Part shown: piece by piece, positions 1 to 7,802 of the stretch
How positions within the stretch are numbered: position 1 is the first letter of the stretch
Layout: each line of letters opens with the position of its first letter
Assembly: GCF_022968135.1 (NCBI RefSeq)
Contig: NZ_JALJRA010000020.1
Location: forward strand, 1 to 64,000
Direction of reading: 5' to 3'
Source: Pseudorhizobium tarimense
GTDB lineage: Bacteria > Pseudomonadota > Alphaproteobacteria > Rhizobiales > Rhizobiaceae
Length of the DNA: 64,000 nucleotides
Position numbers and translations under genes: made by a program
The notes under the pieces: model-generated
The model's database searches: none
The model's input: only the letters and a program-made list of their open reading frames with translations
What the model was told of the DNA's origin: nothing

Positions 1-150
1 GCCGTACGTAAGCATGTCCTGAAGCGCCGCGGCATCATCACTTCGGATGCGCAGCGCAAGCCGGGACTGGCGCTTTCCGAGACTGCCCGCGCCGAAGTAG
101 ATTACCTGCTCGAGCGGCTGGCCCGGCGCGACAAGCGGTCAGCGCTATGA
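1..150 (+). CDS. Dihydrodipicolinate synthase (DapA) family protein, C-terminal fragment
   Basis: The reading frame is open from the first base and ends with TGA at 148-150, giving 49 residues. The tail has a basic helix (VRKHVLKRRG), then a DAQRKP segment and a final LLERLARRD helix. This matches the C-terminal helices of DapA-superfamily pyruvate-dependent aldolases/dehydratases such as those found in rhizobial catabolic operons. The catalytic lysine and Tyr lie upstream of the window, so the substrate cannot be judged. The next gene is on the opposite strand, so this probably ends a plus-strand operon. It could be a whole gene cut by the window edge or a remnant. Confidence 0.6.
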   Translation, partial: AVRKHVLKRRGIITSDAQRKPGLALSETARAEVDYLLERLARRDKRSAL

Positions 151-495
151 CGATGCCGGAAGTGTCCCCTAGAAGGCGCCCGCCTGTCTGCCCGCAGATC
201 GTGGATCCGCCCGCTATCCAATTAGGTCGAAACGGCTACCTCGGCGACGAATGCGGTGATCGGCTTCGCTGAAGAAAAGCTCCGTGCGTTCGTAGCCTTT
301 GCGTAGGCCTATTGCGCGCTGGCGCCAATCCTGGGACTTGTATCCAGATGGCTGTAGGGCACGTCGATCGCAGCACACACAGATGGCAAAGGTTGTGCAC
401 GCACGGTATTAACCCGCCAAGGGCGTTGGCGGGATTGCCAGCAGCTCATGGTCAAAGAAGCACAAGGGCTTGGCTGATCGTACCCTGCGGGTGCG
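151..495. other. Intergenic region without recognisable gene
   Basis: About 345 bp between convergent genes. Short open frames exist on both strands but none resembles a protein I recognise, and no strong hairpin with a T-run is visible. It may be decayed coding sequence. Confidence 0.4.
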
Positions 496-2058
496 TCAGG
501 ACGCGCGCCTTTGCACAGGTCTCATAGAAGCGATGTCTCCGACCACGCGCACTCGAACACGCCGCGCATCACCCGGCAGATAAGCGATCGGGATATCCTC
601 GGTATCGAGGGTGACGATCGAACCGGGATCTGCACCGGCTTCCTCCGCGCGCTGGCGAGCGAGACGGTCTGCCTCGGCAATTGCGTTGTCGCGAGACATG
701 TCGGAGAAGACTTGGTCAACCTCGCCTGAGATCTGTGCCATCGCAGCCCCGAGCGCGTTGGCAACGCCGGCATGTTCGACGCGCAGCACTTCACTTGCAC
801 CCTTCAGCTCTTCGGGGATCAGGAACGCGCCTCCGCCGACAGCAATCAGCTGAACGCCATCCGCCGACGTCTTCATTCTGTCCACACCGTCTTCTACCAT
901 GACCTGGATGCGCTTCAAGAGATCGGCGACGAGATCCTTGTCGAGATGTTTCACGCGGTCGCGGTCCCCGATCTCGACCAGGCCGGCTGCAACGGCAACA
1001 TCTGTTGTGGTCAAGGTGTCTCCGCCGAAGACGAGGGCCTTCTCCGTGATGCGGTAGCCGACTGAACGTGGGCCAATCTTGCGGGTTTGCGGATCAATGA
1101 TGGTGCCTCCACCCAACGCCATCGGCAACAGGTCTGGCATTCGGAAAAGTGTCCGCACGCCCCCCACTTCAACGACGTTGTTGGCTTCGCGTGGAAAACC
1201 GCCAACCAGACAGCCGATGTCTGAGGTGGTGCCGCCGACATCGATGACCATGGCCTCTTTGAGACCTGTCAGGAAGGCTGCACCGCGCATGGAATTGGTC
1301 GGTCCAGAGGCAAAGCTGTAGACGGGATTGGCCGCGGCCACGTCTGCCAGCACAACCGTGCCGTCATTCTGGGTCAAGTAGAACGGCGCGTTGATACCAG
1401 CTCGCAAGAGAGCTTCCTTGAAAGCGCCGATGGTCGTTTGGCCGAGGCTCTGCAGCGCCGCATTGAGGAGCGTTACGTTTTCGCGTTCTAGAAGACCTAT
1501 GCGGCCGAGCGTATGCGAGAGCGTGATGCGCGCGCTCGGGATGATCGAACGGACGATCTCGGCAGCTTCGACTTCGCATTCTGCCGTCAGCGGCGAAAAG
1601 AGCGCAGTGATGCCAACAGTGTCAATACCCGCGTCGCGGATCTTCATTGCGGCATCGCGGATCTCATCGCGAGCAAGCGGCACCAGTTCGCGGCCGTCAT
1701 ATTCATGGCCGCCTCGGACCATGAATGAAAGCGGGTTCACTTGCGTGCGCAAATCTTCTGGCCAGTCGACCATTGGCGGCAGCGAAGCACCGGCAGGCAT
1801 GGCGATTCGAATTGCCGCGACCCGCTGCAATCGGGCACGCTCGACCACCGCATTTGTGAAATGGGTGGTCCCGATCATCACAGCGTCGACTGGGCTTGCA
1901 CCCGATGTCTGGTCCTTCACGACATGCGTGATGGCGTTTACAACCCCCTGCATCACGTCTGAGGTGGTGGGAAACTTGATGCCCGAGACAACGTCTTCGC
2001 CATCAATCAGGACGGCATCTGTGTTCGTACCGCCTACGTCAATTCCGATCCGCTTCAT
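496..2058 (-). CDS. Hydantoinase/oxoprolinase family protein (HyuA-like), 520 aa
   Basis: A short-form hydantoinase A protein. The N-terminus has the phosphate-binding loop of the ASKHA-like fold (IGIDVGGTNTDAVLIDG, residues 4-20), and a second glycine motif (VIDVGGTTSDIG) sits near residue 270. The family does ATP-dependent ring opening of hydantoins, 5-oxoproline or related lactams, usually with a partner. At 520 aa it lacks the extra C-terminal region of the ~700-aa HyuA proteins, as is usual for members paired with DUF917. Its ATG overlaps the stop of the DUF917 gene by 4 bp (ATGA), so the two are translationally coupled. Cytosolic. Substrate unknown; a hydantoin- or thiohydantoin-like ring is an inference from the partner. 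Confidence 0.9.
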   Translation of the reverse strand: MKRIGIDVGGTNTDAVLIDGEDVVSGIKFPTTSDVMQGVVNAITHVVKDQTSGASPVDAVMIGTTHFTNAVVERARLQRVAAIRIAMPAGASLPPMVDWPEDLRTQVNPLSFMVRGGHEYDGRELVPLARDEIRDAAMKIRDAGIDTVGITALFSPLTAECEVEAAEIVRSIIPSARITLSHTLGRIGLLERENVTLLNAALQSLGQTTIGAFKEALLRAGINAPFYLTQNDGTVVLADVAAANPVYSFASGPTNSMRGAAFLTGLKEAMVIDVGGTTSDIGCLVGGFPREANNVVEVGGVRTLFRMPDLLPMALGGGTIIDPQTRKIGPRSVGYRITEKALVFGGDTLTTTDVAVAAGLVEIGDRDRVKHLDKDLVADLLKRIQVMVEDGVDRMKTSADGVQLIAVGGGAFLIPEELKGASEVLRVEHAGVANALGAAMAQISGEVDQVFSDMSRDNAIAEADRLARQRAEEAGADPGSIVTLDTEDIPIAYLPGDARRVRVRVVGDIASMRPVQRRAS

Positions 2059-3134
2059 GCTGCAAACACCGATTTGAAATCCAAGTCATATCCGAAGGCG
2101 CGAGGTCCGACATGCTCCAGCCCCTTCGGCGTCGTCAAAACGCCAGGCGCGGGCAGGGCGACGACGGTCACGCGCTGGCCGTAGCGCACGGTTTCCGTTC
2201 CGATAGCCTCCCCCGAGACGCTGTCGAGCAGACAGATCAAGTCCGGCGTCATGGCAATTGCTTCACCATTGCGGAAAGCAACGGCCCACTCGTTTTGGAA
2301 GGCAAGCTCGACCTTGGTGCCGCGGTCGTCATCCAAGCCTTCGACATAGGCGGCGCCCCGCAGGAAGCCGCCGGTCGTGGTCCGGTCGACATCGGTGATC
2401 TTGCCCTTAAAAAGAACCTTCCCACCTTCATGTTTGAGTACCGCTTCAACAGGATCGGCGTGGGCTGTTCGGGCTTCGAGCACAGCGCGGCCGAGACTGA
2501 TCGCCTTGGTGACCGTGTTCAGCACACCCCATTCCTTGACTTCCTTGCCGGTGCGAGGCGCCTTGCAGGTGGCAGAGGTCGATCCGACTTCGGTGCAGAT
2601 CTTTCGCGAAATCCGCTCCATCCATTTCCAGGAGGCAGCTTTGGCGACGATCGCCTCGTTGTCGCGGCAGTCAACCAGGGTCAGCGGATACATCGGAAGG
2701 TCGCCGATGGCAAAGCTCGTCATTTGAGCTTCGGGATATGCGCGACCCATGGCATCAGCATCTACAACTGGAATGTCTAGCATGGCGGCCGCGAGAAAGG
2801 GTGAGAGCGCGTTGCCGCCCCCGATCTCGACGCTCATGACGGCCCTGAACTTGCGCCCCGTATAGCCTTCCATCAGCTCCATGGCGCGTGCAAGGTGGGC
2901 TGGATCGACGAGACGTTCTTGACCGACGAGTGGGGCGCCCATCTTGGAGACGACGGCGATGGCATCGTTGTCGTCGAGTGCCATTGGATCGATCAGCTTG
3001 ACACGCTTGCCGTCCTTGTAGAGCTTTTTCAGGTTGAGCTGCGCCAGATAGGGGCTTCCACCGCCACCGGTTCCGAGGATCCAGGCCCCCACTGCGAGAG
3101 GATCAATTTCGCTCTCATCGAAATCACGGATCAT
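2055..3134 (-). CDS. DUF917 (S-methyl-thiohydantoin desulfurase-like) family protein, 359 aa
   Basis: The N-terminus carries the glycine-rich signature of DUF917 proteins (WILGTGGGGSPYLAQL, about residues 18-33), and the length of ~360 aa is normal. The family is typically encoded next to a hydantoinase/oxoprolinase and is now described under S-methyl thiohydantoin desulfurase; its reaction in this species is not established. It is first in a two-gene minus-strand operon with the HyuA-like gene (ATGA overlap). Its start at 3134 lies about 54 bp from an 18-bp dyad (3188-3205) in the divergent promoter region shared with the AroM-LuxR regulator, so regulation by that protein is likely. A GGAGG-like sequence (plus-strand cctcc, 3141-3145) precedes the ATG. 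Confidence 0.88.
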   Translation of the reverse strand: MIRDFDESEIDPLAVGAWILGTGGGGSPYLAQLNLKKLYKDGKRVKLIDPMALDDNDAIAVVSKMGAPLVGQERLVDPAHLARAMELMEGYTGRKFRAVMSVEIGGGNALSPFLAAAMLDIPVVDADAMGRAYPEAQMTSFAIGDLPMYPLTLVDCRDNEAIVAKAASWKWMERISRKICTEVGSTSATCKAPRTGKEVKEWGVLNTVTKAISLGRAVLEARTAHADPVEAVLKHEGGKVLFKGKITDVDRTTTGGFLRGAAYVEGLDDDRGTKVELAFQNEWAVAFRNGEAIAMTPDLICLLDSVSGEAIGTETVRYGQRVTVVALPAPGVLTTPKGLEHVGPRAFGYDLDFKSVFAA

Positions 3135-3187
3135 GTTTACCTCCGAAGAATGTGGTAGAAACTATCCATGGGCTGTGACCTCTGCCT

Positions 3188-3205
3188 ATAGGGGACTGCC
3201 CCTAT
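3188..3205. promoter_or_regulatory. Dyad operator 1 (ATAGGGG-N4-CCCCTAT)
   Basis: A perfect 7-bp inverted repeat, ATAGGGGACTGCCCCTAT, lies between the divergent DUF917 and AroM-LuxR genes. A second copy at 4323-4340 matches at 13 of 18 positions. Symmetric G-tract/C-tract dyads suit a LuxR-type HTH dimer. Binding by the adjacent regulator is inference. It overlaps the first possible ATG of that regulator (3204). Confidence 0.7.
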
Positions 3206-4223
3206 GTTAGCCTTGCCTTGTTTTTGGGCATCGCTAGAAAGGGTGCTGCAAGACATTCGAAAGGACGTTGACCTGAACGCGAATTCCCTCCCCCTGAGCG
3301 ACGCGACCATCGCACTCCAGCGGTACAAGGTGATGTTCTTAAGCGTTGGACAGTCCCCACGCGCTGATATCATCGACGAGATGCTCGATAGCCTGGATCT
3401 GCCAATCCAGGCCATGGAGATTGGAGCACTAGATGGACTCTCGCAGGCGCAAGTCCATGATTTGCGTGTGCGGCCTGGCGAACTCAGCATCATCACGCGC
3501 ATGGCCGATGGCAGCGACGTTGTTGTATCCAAGCCGCGGATCGCCGAACGCATGGCCGAGATCGCCGCTGGCTTTCAGCCTGGCCAGTACGATCTTGTCG
3601 TCATTCTCTCGACTGGGCTGTTTCGAGATTTCGAGAGCACCTGCCCAACCGTAAACGCTCAGCGTGCGATGGAATCGACGGTGATTTCGCTTGCTGCGGC
3701 AGGATCGCGCGTTGGTCTCATTCAGCCGCTCGTACAGCAGGTCGATGAACTCGATATTCCTGCGCTTTCATCCTACAGGATTACGGCAAGCCACGCTGCC
3801 GACGGGGACAAGGCACTGCTTGCGAGTGCCATTCTCGATCTGGCCGACTGCGAGATCATCGTGCTCAATTCTGTGAGCTTTACGGAATCAGACCGCCAGA
3901 TGGTCGCCAAGGCGAGCGGCAAGCCTGTCATCCTCGCGCGCCGCATCATCGCCAGCGCCATTCGCCTTCTGCTGCATGGTACGCATCCCGCGACGGCGCC
4001 GGGGGTCGCGCCCGAATTTTCGGAGAAGCTTCAGCGCTTAACCCCGCGCGAACGTCAGGTTCTTTCTCTTGTGGCGGAAGGGCTGTCGAACAAAGCGATC
4101 GCACGCCAGCTCGGCATCAGCCCGAAGACGGTGGAGATTCACCGTTCCAATGTCATGAGCAAGATGGAAGTCAGCACGTCCAACACGCTTATTCGCATGG
4201 TTGTGGCAGCTGGCCATCCGTAG
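3204..4223 (+). CDS. AroM-like sensor domain fused to LuxR-type HTH: transcriptional regulator
   Basis: Two parts are visible. Residues ~42-255 align along their length with the AroM-family protein encoded just downstream: VGQSPRADI against IGQAPRVDL near the start, and STVISLAA against STVEALAA mid-domain. Residues ~275-335 form a classic LuxR/GerE HTH (LTPRERQVLSLVAEGLSNKAIARQLGISPKTVEIHRSNV, split here as LTPRERQVLSLVAEG and LSNKAIARQLGISPKTVEI). In the paralogue, Cys105 and Cys192 sit where racemase-like folds keep catalytic residues; here both are Ser (S136, S223), suggesting a ligand-sensing, non-catalytic domain. The start is uncertain: ATG 3204 overlaps the operator, GTG 3243 is an alternative, and the conserved domain begins near 3330. 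Probably controls the divergent DUF917/HyuA genes and the downstream importer. Confidence 0.85.
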   Translation: MLALPCFWASLERVLQDIRKDVDLNANSLPLSDATIALQRYKVMFLSVGQSPRADIIDEMLDSLDLPIQAMEIGALDGLSQAQVHDLRVRPGELSIITRMADGSDVVVSKPRIAERMAEIAAGFQPGQYDLVVILSTGLFRDFESTCPTVNAQRAMESTVISLAAAGSRVGLIQPLVQQVDELDIPALSSYRITASHAADGDKALLASAILDLADCEIIVLNSVSFTESDRQMVAKASGKPVILARRIIASAIRLLLHGTHPATAPGVAPEFSEKLQRLTPRERQVLSLVAEGLSNKAIARQLGISPKTVEIHRSNVMSKMEVSTSNTLIRMVVAAGHP

Positions 4224-4322
4224 ATATTCTCGGCCGCTGACGAAATTTTTATCACGCGCGGTCGGTCATTGACGAAATTTGCCTCTCAAGGCGGCATCTT
4301 TTTGTGACAGATTCTGATCGAA

Positions 4323-4340
4323 CTAGGGGCATTACCCTAT
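4323..4340. promoter_or_regulatory. Dyad operator 2 upstream of aroM-like/ABC operon
   Basis: CTAGGGGCATTACCCTAT shares TAGGGG and CCCTAT at identical spacing with the perfect dyad at 3188-3205. It lies about 70-85 bp before the AroM-like start, where an activator or repressor site would be expected. Finding the site only at these two promoters of the island supports a common regulator; this is inference. Confidence 0.6.
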
Positions 4341-4406
4341 AGAGGACGCGCGGTCGCGAACGGTAGGCTCTCATCAGTAACGTGAGCCAGCAGGGAACGA
4401 CAGACG

Positions 4407-5090
4407 GTGATGGTATCCCCCTTCAAGATCGCATTTGTCACTATTGGACAGGCTCCGCGTGTCGACTTGGTGCCGGAAATGATGTTCGACATCACGCTTG
4501 GCTTGCCGGAAGGAAAGATTGATTACAGAGAGTTCGGTGTTCTCGATGGGATGAACGCCGATGAGCTCGACAGAATGCGCGCCGTTGAGGGCGAGCATTC
4601 CTTCGCGACCCGTCTTGCCAACGGCGAGGAAATCGTCACTTCGAAATCACGCACCGAAGAAAAGCTAAATGCTCTTTTGCAGCGTATCGACGCAGAGGGC
4701 TTTGACCTGATCGTTCTTCTGTGCACGGGCACGAAGATCGCGCCCCTGGAAAAGACGCTCGTGGTCGAGGCTCAGCGCATTGTTGATTCCACGGTCGAGG
4801 CGCTGGCGGCATCCGCAAGCCGCCTAGGAGTGATCCTGCCGCTGGAACGCCAGATCAGCGACTTTCACGAGCGACACGTGTTTACGGGCAGGCCGAGCCT
4901 CGTTGCCGCTTCACCCTATACTGGCGAAGACATGGCCGTCGCCGCTGCAGGCCTCAAGACCTGCGATCTAATCGTCATGCACTGCATGGGCTATTCGAAA
5001 GCGATGCTCGACACTGTCCGCAATCAGGTCAGTGCCCCCGTTCTTCTGTCGCGTCGCCTTGTAGCCGGCGTCGTTCGCCAGATGATCTGA
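4407..5090 (+). CDS. AroM family protein, 226-227 aa
   Basis: AroM-family protein (KIAFVTIGQAPR near the N-terminus; normal family length). The family's function is unknown; the Escherichia coli member is co-transcribed with shikimate genes. Two cysteines sit in matching loops after hydrophobic strands (LIVLLCTGT with Cys105, and DLIVMHCMGY with Cys192, numbered from ATG 4410), a layout reminiscent of Asp/Glu/hydantoin racemases. With HyuA and DUF917 next door, a hydantoin-type racemase or binding role is a reasonable hypothesis but unproven. The start may be GTG 4407 or ATG 4410; an AGGGA Shine-Dalgarno at 4392 precedes either. First gene of a plus-strand operon with an ABC importer. Confidence 0.8.
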   Translation: MMVSPFKIAFVTIGQAPRVDLVPEMMFDITLGLPEGKIDYREFGVLDGMNADELDRMRAVEGEHSFATRLANGEEIVTSKSRTEEKLNALLQRIDAEGFDLIVLLCTGTKIAPLEKTLVVEAQRIVDSTVEALAASASRLGVILPLERQISDFHERHVFTGRPSLVAASPYTGEDMAVAAAGLKTCDLIVMHCMGYSKAMLDTVRNQVSAPVLLSRRLVAGVVRQMI

Positions 5091-5126
5091 CCAAACATGC
5101 TGTATCACAAAAAGAGAGGGAACCTG

Positions 5127-6716
5127 ATGTTCGGTAGTATTTGCAAGAAAATCGTGTTGGCGGGGCTGGTGGCCTCATCGGCTCTTGTTGTCCCCGCTCA
5201 GGCATTCGAGCGCACAGATGCCGGCAATGTCATCGTCTTCGGCGGCCGCCAGGCGATCCCAGTCCTGGATCCACACATCCGTTACGACTGGTCAACCCGA
5301 ATGATCCAGCAGGGCGTCTATGATGCCTTGGTGAAATACGAGGGTGATCCGGCAGAAGTAAAGCCTTGGCTTGCCGAGCGCTGGGAGACCAGTGACGACG
5401 GCAAAACGTGGACCTTCCATCTGGTCGAAAACGCAAAGTTCCACAACGGTGATCCGGTGACGGCCGAAGCCGTAAGGTATTCCTTCGAGCGCGGCCTGAA
5501 GCTCAACAAAGGCGTGGCTTGGATGCTGAAGGACTTCCTCTCTCCGGAAGGCATCACTGTCGTCGATGACTACACGGTGAAGTTCGAGCTTAAGGCGCCT
5601 TATGCTCCCTTCCTGTCTTTCCTGCCCTGGTGGTTCGTAGTGAATCCACAACAGGTCAAAGCCAATGAGGTCGACGGGGACTACGGCCAGAAGTGGCTGA
5701 CCGACCATGCGGCCGGCTCTGGCCCATTCAAGCTGGGGCGTTGGGAGCCGAACGTCCTTTATGAAGTCATTTCAGTCGAAGACTATTGGAAAGGATGGCC
5801 ACAGGGGGACAATCGTCCTGCCGGTGTGATCTACCGTATGATCCGTGAACCGGCCGCACAAAAGGCCGCGCTTCAGCGCGGCGAAGCAGATATCGTCGAA
5901 GGCCTCACATCAGATGACTATGTCCAGATCGCGAGGGTGCCGAACATCGTCATCGAAGACCACAAGGGGATGACCACCTTCGGGATCAAGTTCAACACCC
6001 AAAAGGGTCCGACAGCCGACATCAACCTGCGCAAGGCAATCGCGTATGCGATGGACTATGATGCCATGATTGGCATTTATAATGGAGCCGCCTCGCTGGA
6101 GACCAGCCCACTCCCCGACGCGATGAAGGGCCATATCGAGGTCGAAGGTATTCCCCGGCAGGATCTAGCGACGGCAAAGGAGTACCTTGCGAAGTCCGCC
6201 TATCCGGATGGAGGTATCACACTCGACTATGTCCATGTCGCCGGACTCGAAGAAGCGCGTCGCATCGGTCTCGTCCTACTCGACAATCTCAAGGCGCTGA
6301 ACATCGATGTCAACATAAAGCCGGAACAGTGGCCCAACATGGTGGCAGCCGGCGCGAGTGTGGATACCGCACCGAACATGACGTCGATTTTTGCCACCCC
6401 GATCTCAACCGATCCTGATGCCGTTGCCTATCAATACCACAAGAACAGCTGGGGTCAGTATTACGGCATCGCCTACTACGACAATCCCGACGTCTCCAGG
6501 ATGATCGACGAAGCACGTGCGGCCACCGACTGGGAAACGCGCGCCGAGCTCTATGCCAAGATTCAGAAGCAGATTGTAGCGGATCAACCGGAAGTCTTCG
6601 GCATGTTGCAGAACCGTCGCTGGGCACGCCAGGATTACCTGCAGGGCTTTACCTTCAGCCCTGTACGCTTTACCGGCGAGGTTGACCTCTATCCGCTCTG
6701 GATCAAGGAGAACTGA
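5127..6716 (+). CDS. ABC transporter substrate-binding protein, family 5 (dipeptide/oligopeptide type)
   Basis: Periplasmic binding protein of the Dpp/Opp type, about 529 aa. The Met at 5127 is chosen because AGAGGGA sits directly upstream and it begins a good signal peptide (basic n-region, hydrophobic core, cleavage after AQA). An upstream frame start at 5097 is less likely. Family-5 features are visible: a DPHIRYDWSTRM segment early on, AERWETSDDGKTWTFHL, and FHNGDPVTAEAVRYSFER. It delivers its ligand to the two permeases encoded after it. A strong hairpin (6747-6775) separates it from the permeases, consistent with higher expression of the binding protein. The island's enzymes suggest a cyclic ureide, oxoproline or small peptide ligand; this is inference. 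Confidence 0.92.
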   Translation: MFGSICKKIVLAGLVASSALVVPAQAFERTDAGNVIVFGGRQAIPVLDPHIRYDWSTRMIQQGVYDALVKYEGDPAEVKPWLAERWETSDDGKTWTFHLVENAKFHNGDPVTAEAVRYSFERGLKLNKGVAWMLKDFLSPEGITVVDDYTVKFELKAPYAPFLSFLPWWFVVNPQQVKANEVDGDYGQKWLTDHAAGSGPFKLGRWEPNVLYEVISVEDYWKGWPQGDNRPAGVIYRMIREPAAQKAALQRGEADIVEGLTSDDYVQIARVPNIVIEDHKGMTTFGIKFNTQKGPTADINLRKAIAYAMDYDAMIGIYNGAASLETSPLPDAMKGHIEVEGIPRQDLATAKEYLAKSAYPDGGITLDYVHVAGLEEARRIGLVLLDNLKALNIDVNIKPEQWPNMVAAGASVDTAPNMTSIFATPISTDPDAVAYQYHKNSWGQYYGIAYYDNPDVSRMIDEARAATDWETRAELYAKIQKQIVADQPEVFGMLQNRRWARQDYLQGFTFSPVRFTGEVDLYPLWIKEN

Positions 6717-6746
6717 TCCTTTCGAGACCGTGCGCGTGAACAGTGA

Positions 6747-6775
6747 AGAAGGAGGCGGCGCTGCCGCCTCCTTCT
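6747..6775 (+). terminator. Intercistronic hairpin between binding protein and permeases
   Basis: A perfect 13-bp stem (AGAAGGAGGCGGC against GCCGCCTCCTTCT) with a 3-nt loop, lacking a T-run. It is better read as an mRNA-stabilising or partial-termination hairpin than a full terminator, giving excess binding protein over the membrane subunits. Confidence 0.75.
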
Positions 6776-6788
6776 CTAACTCCCTGGA

Positions 6789-7802
6789 ATGAAGATGCTG
6801 TCCTTTACCCTGCGAAAGCTCCTGACGGTGGCTGGGACGATGCTCGGCATCGCAGTCCTGACCTTTGTTATTACCAATATCGCGCCGGGCGATCCTGCAC
6901 GTCTCGTTGCCGGCCCAAATGCAACCGAAGACATGGTTGACACTATCCGCGTCGAATACGGGCTCGATCGCCCGATGATCGAGCAGTTCGGTATCTACAT
7001 GAAGGATTTAATCACAGGCGATTTTGGCACTTCAATCGTTACGACTCGACCTGTGCTCGATGAGCTCCTCCGTTACGCTCCGGCAACGATCGAGTTGGTT
7101 GTCGTCGCCATGATACTGGGCGTCGCGCTGGGCGTTCCGCTGGGAATGCTATCAGCGGTCTACAAGGATGGTCCGATCGACCACGTAACCCGCATCCTGT
7201 CTATTTCGGGCGTGGCGCTGCCAGCCTTCTGGTTCGGCATTTTGATGCAACTGTATTTCTCGGTTGATCTCGGCTGGCTCCCGGTTTCCGGCCGCCTGCC
7301 GCTCGTCACGCGGCCTCCGGACATGGTGACGGGCTCGCTTTTGCTCGACGCGCTGATTGCAGGCAACTTGGAAACCTTCAGAACTGCGCTGTCGCACATC
7401 ATTTTGCCTGCGGTGGTGCTGAGCTTCCCGTGCCTTGCGTCTATCTTGCGGGTTAACCGCTCCGAGATGATCGAAGTGCTGCAGTCGGACTATATCACCG
7501 CAGCCCGGGCACATGGAATTTCCGCTGGCCGCATCATCGCAGTCTATTCCCTGAAAAACGCGTTGTTGCCGACGCTTGCCATGATTGGCCTGCGCTTCGG
7601 CTGGATGCTTGGCTCGACGGTCCTTGTAGAGACTGTTTTTGACTGGCCGGGCATCGGCCTCTATGCCGTCTCCTCCGCCCTTGCCTCCGATTTCAAGCCT
7701 GTTATTGGCGTGACGCTGCTGATCGGCTTCCTCTTCATCATCGCAAATACGCTTGTCGACCTAGCTTATGCCTGGATCGATCCACGTCTCCGGAGGGCCT
7801 GA
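6789..7802 (+). CDS. ABC transporter permease, DppB/OppB type
   Basis: An integral inner-membrane subunit of 337 aa, the usual DppB length. The N-terminal helix (LRKLLTVAGTMLGIAVLTFV) is followed by the IAPGDPARL segment typical of this subfamily. The EAA-like loop (AARAHGISAGRII) for ATPase docking and a conserved DWPGIGLYAV motif lie near the C-terminus. ATG 6789 is used; ATG 6795 is an alternative with a GGAATGAAG sequence upstream. The stop overlaps the next start (TGATG at 7800-7804), showing coupled translation with the DppC-like gene. It pairs with that subunit to form the channel of the importer begun by the 5127-6716 binding protein. Confidence 0.93.
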   Translation: MKMLSFTLRKLLTVAGTMLGIAVLTFVITNIAPGDPARLVAGPNATEDMVDTIRVEYGLDRPMIEQFGIYMKDLITGDFGTSIVTTRPVLDELLRYAPATIELVVVAMILGVALGVPLGMLSAVYKDGPIDHVTRILSISGVALPAFWFGILMQLYFSVDLGWLPVSGRLPLVTRPPDMVTGSLLLDALIAGNLETFRTALSHIILPAVVLSFPCLASILRVNRSEMIEVLQSDYITAARAHGISAGRIIAVYSLKNALLPTLAMIGLRFGWMLGSTVLVETVFDWPGIGLYAVSSALASDFKPVIGVTLLIGFLFIIANTLVDLAYAWIDPRLRRA

